From the NCBI GenBank assembly GCA_937900575.1, contig CALCEI010000094.1:1-14201 (forward strand): a stretch of DNA of 14,201 nt, given 5' to 3'. Of the stretch, positions 13,442 through 14,201 are shown piece by piece. Source of the DNA: an uncultured Clostridia bacterium. GTDB taxonomy: Bacteria > Bacillota > Clostridia > Christensenellales > UBA1242. The notes beneath the pieces are model-generated. The model did no database searches. It had not been told where the DNA came from and saw only the letters and a program-made list of their open reading frames with translations. A program made the position numbers and the translations under genes. Numbering within the stretch: position 1 is the stretch's first letter; every line of letters begins with the position of its first letter.

Positions 13442-14201
13442 CTAAATTAATATAAACTTTCCATCTGCTGTTGCTTTTATTGTGCCTGTTGATTTATTCT
13501 CTAAGGCAAAATATTCAACAAAACAACCATTTACTTTAATTTCGCAATCATTAAATGGGTCAACAATTTCAATGGTTGCACCAGTAGGATTAGCACTACC
13601 TGCACTATAGACACCGTAAATATCACTGTATTTCGACATATCGGGAGCTGCTTCAGAAGCTCTTTCATAGCCGGCTCTCATATTGGAAGCAGCACTGCTG
13701 CCTAGAGTCAGCGTATCTTTACCAAGCTTGCCTTTTTCATCAATGTAGCAGCCGGCAGCAAAGGCATCTTTACATTCTATTGCTATCTTATTATCGTTGG
13801 TATTGTAACCTACGCTGCTGACAGCAACAAAACTGCTGTTTTCTTCTGCAACAGTCTGGTCACCAGTAGAACCGTTAAGCTTAAGCTCAGCATTTCCCTT
13901 GTCTGCATTATCAAGGAGAACAATCTTTTCGCCCTTAGCAAGAACTATACCGGACATTTCTGTATTTACAGAAGCCCCGCCAAGAGCAACCTTATCAACA
14001 GTAGAAAGCATCGTAGTTCCTGCAGCAATGTCAGAGCCAAGGGTGAAATTGATGTCAGAGAAGCTGTTGATGCCTTTAACCTTGGAACCAGCAGCAGATG
14101 AAGCTATTTCAAGAGTATTTTTGCCGACTGTTCCGTTACCGGTAGCCTTACCGCCGATAAGAGTAGTATCTGACAAATTCACGATTTCATTAATAGAAAT
14201 G
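13442..14201 (-). CDS. large repetitive surface protein, 3' part only (autotransporter-passenger-like)
   Basis: The frame stays open to the right edge, so only the last 252 residues are seen and the real start is outside. (A GTG at 14182 has no ribosome site.) Most of the sequence is Gly/Ala/Ser/Thr/Asn-rich with short beta-strand-like repeats: TLIGGKATGNGTVGKNTLEI, INSFSDINFTLGSDIAAGTT, SGIVLAKGEKIVLLDNADKG. From memory this resembles beta-helical passenger domains of large autotransporter-like proteins of Negativicutes. No beta-barrel, LPXTG or S-layer anchor follows; the last 40 residues (IKVNGCFVEYF, STGTIKATADGKFILI) look different. Hand counts give about 42-47% G+C upstream of 13560 but about 29% in the last 120 bases, the latter like the rest of the window. 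Probable horizontal transfer, or an assembly join. Confidence 0.7.
   Translation of the reverse strand, partial: ISINEIVNLSDTTLIGGKATGNGTVGKNTLEIASSAAGSKVKGINSFSDINFTLGSDIAAGTTMLSTVDKVALGGASVNTEMSGIVLAKGEKIVLLDNADKGNAELKLNGSTGDQTVAEENSSFVAVSSVGYNTNDNKIAIECKDAFAAGCYIDEKGKLGKDTLTLGSSAASNMRAGYERASEAAPDMSKYSDIYGVYSAGSANPTGATIEIVDPFNDCEIKVNGCFVEYFALENKSTGTIKATADGKFILI

Noticed and set aside
14180..14182. GTG at 14182 as the true start of the surface protein
   Set aside because: No ribosome site precedes it and the frame remains open to the window edge, so the gene is cut by the window.
1..14201. Search by eye for tRNA, rRNA, CRISPR arrays, insertion sequences and attachment sites
   Set aside because: No clover-leaf or TTCGAATCC-type tRNA end, no regularly spaced repeats, and no transposase or integrase motifs were seen. 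This is a reading by eye, not a program result.

Overview
The window looks like a stretch of chromosome from an AT-rich, Bacillota (Clostridia-like) bacterium. Signs are the gene order ytxC - thrS - infC - rpmI - rplT, a threonyl T-box leader, a ribosomal-protein leader ahead of infC, strong AGGAGG-type ribosome sites, near-consensus TTGACA/TATAAT promoters, and an ftsA-ftsZ pair. No rRNA, tRNA, CRISPR array, insertion sequence or prophage gene is visible. The species cannot be told from sequence alone.

Layout. 1-1366 (minus): the 5' end of an unknown gene and two small membrane proteins of similar build, each a separate unit with its own promoter; the two complete genes each end in a visible terminator. 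1371-2702 (minus): infC-rpmI-rplT operon with a structured leader. 2711-4767 (minus): T-box-controlled thrS. 4776-5528 (minus): a YtxC-family gene. 5529-5814: a gene-poor gap with an odd hairpin-forming island. 5815-7328 (minus): an RsmC-like methyltransferase cotranscribed with a two-helix membrane protein, preceded by a six-helix membrane protein. 7354-10034 (plus): a complete three-gene ABC importer (lipoprotein, ATPase, permease) of the nitrate/sulfonate/taurine type. 10022-10921: a divergent module of a small XRE-type repressor (plus) and a membrane/coiled-coil protein (minus), with two identical palindromic operators in the promoter region. 10928-13273 (minus): ftsA-ftsZ. 13442-14201 (minus): the 3' part of a large, repetitive surface protein whose composition differs sharply from the rest.

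How the parts fit together. Most of the window is housekeeping: translation (infC, rpmI, rplT, thrS, rRNA methylation) and division (ftsA, ftsZ). The accessory parts are the importer, the small membrane proteins, the repressor/membrane-protein divergon and the surface protein. The points most worth a second look are the divergon with twin operators and an apparently leaderless repressor mRNA, the composition break inside the surface-protein gene, an FtsA that ends without the usual membrane-binding helix, a ThrRS with no TGS domain, and the small structured island near 5.7 kb.
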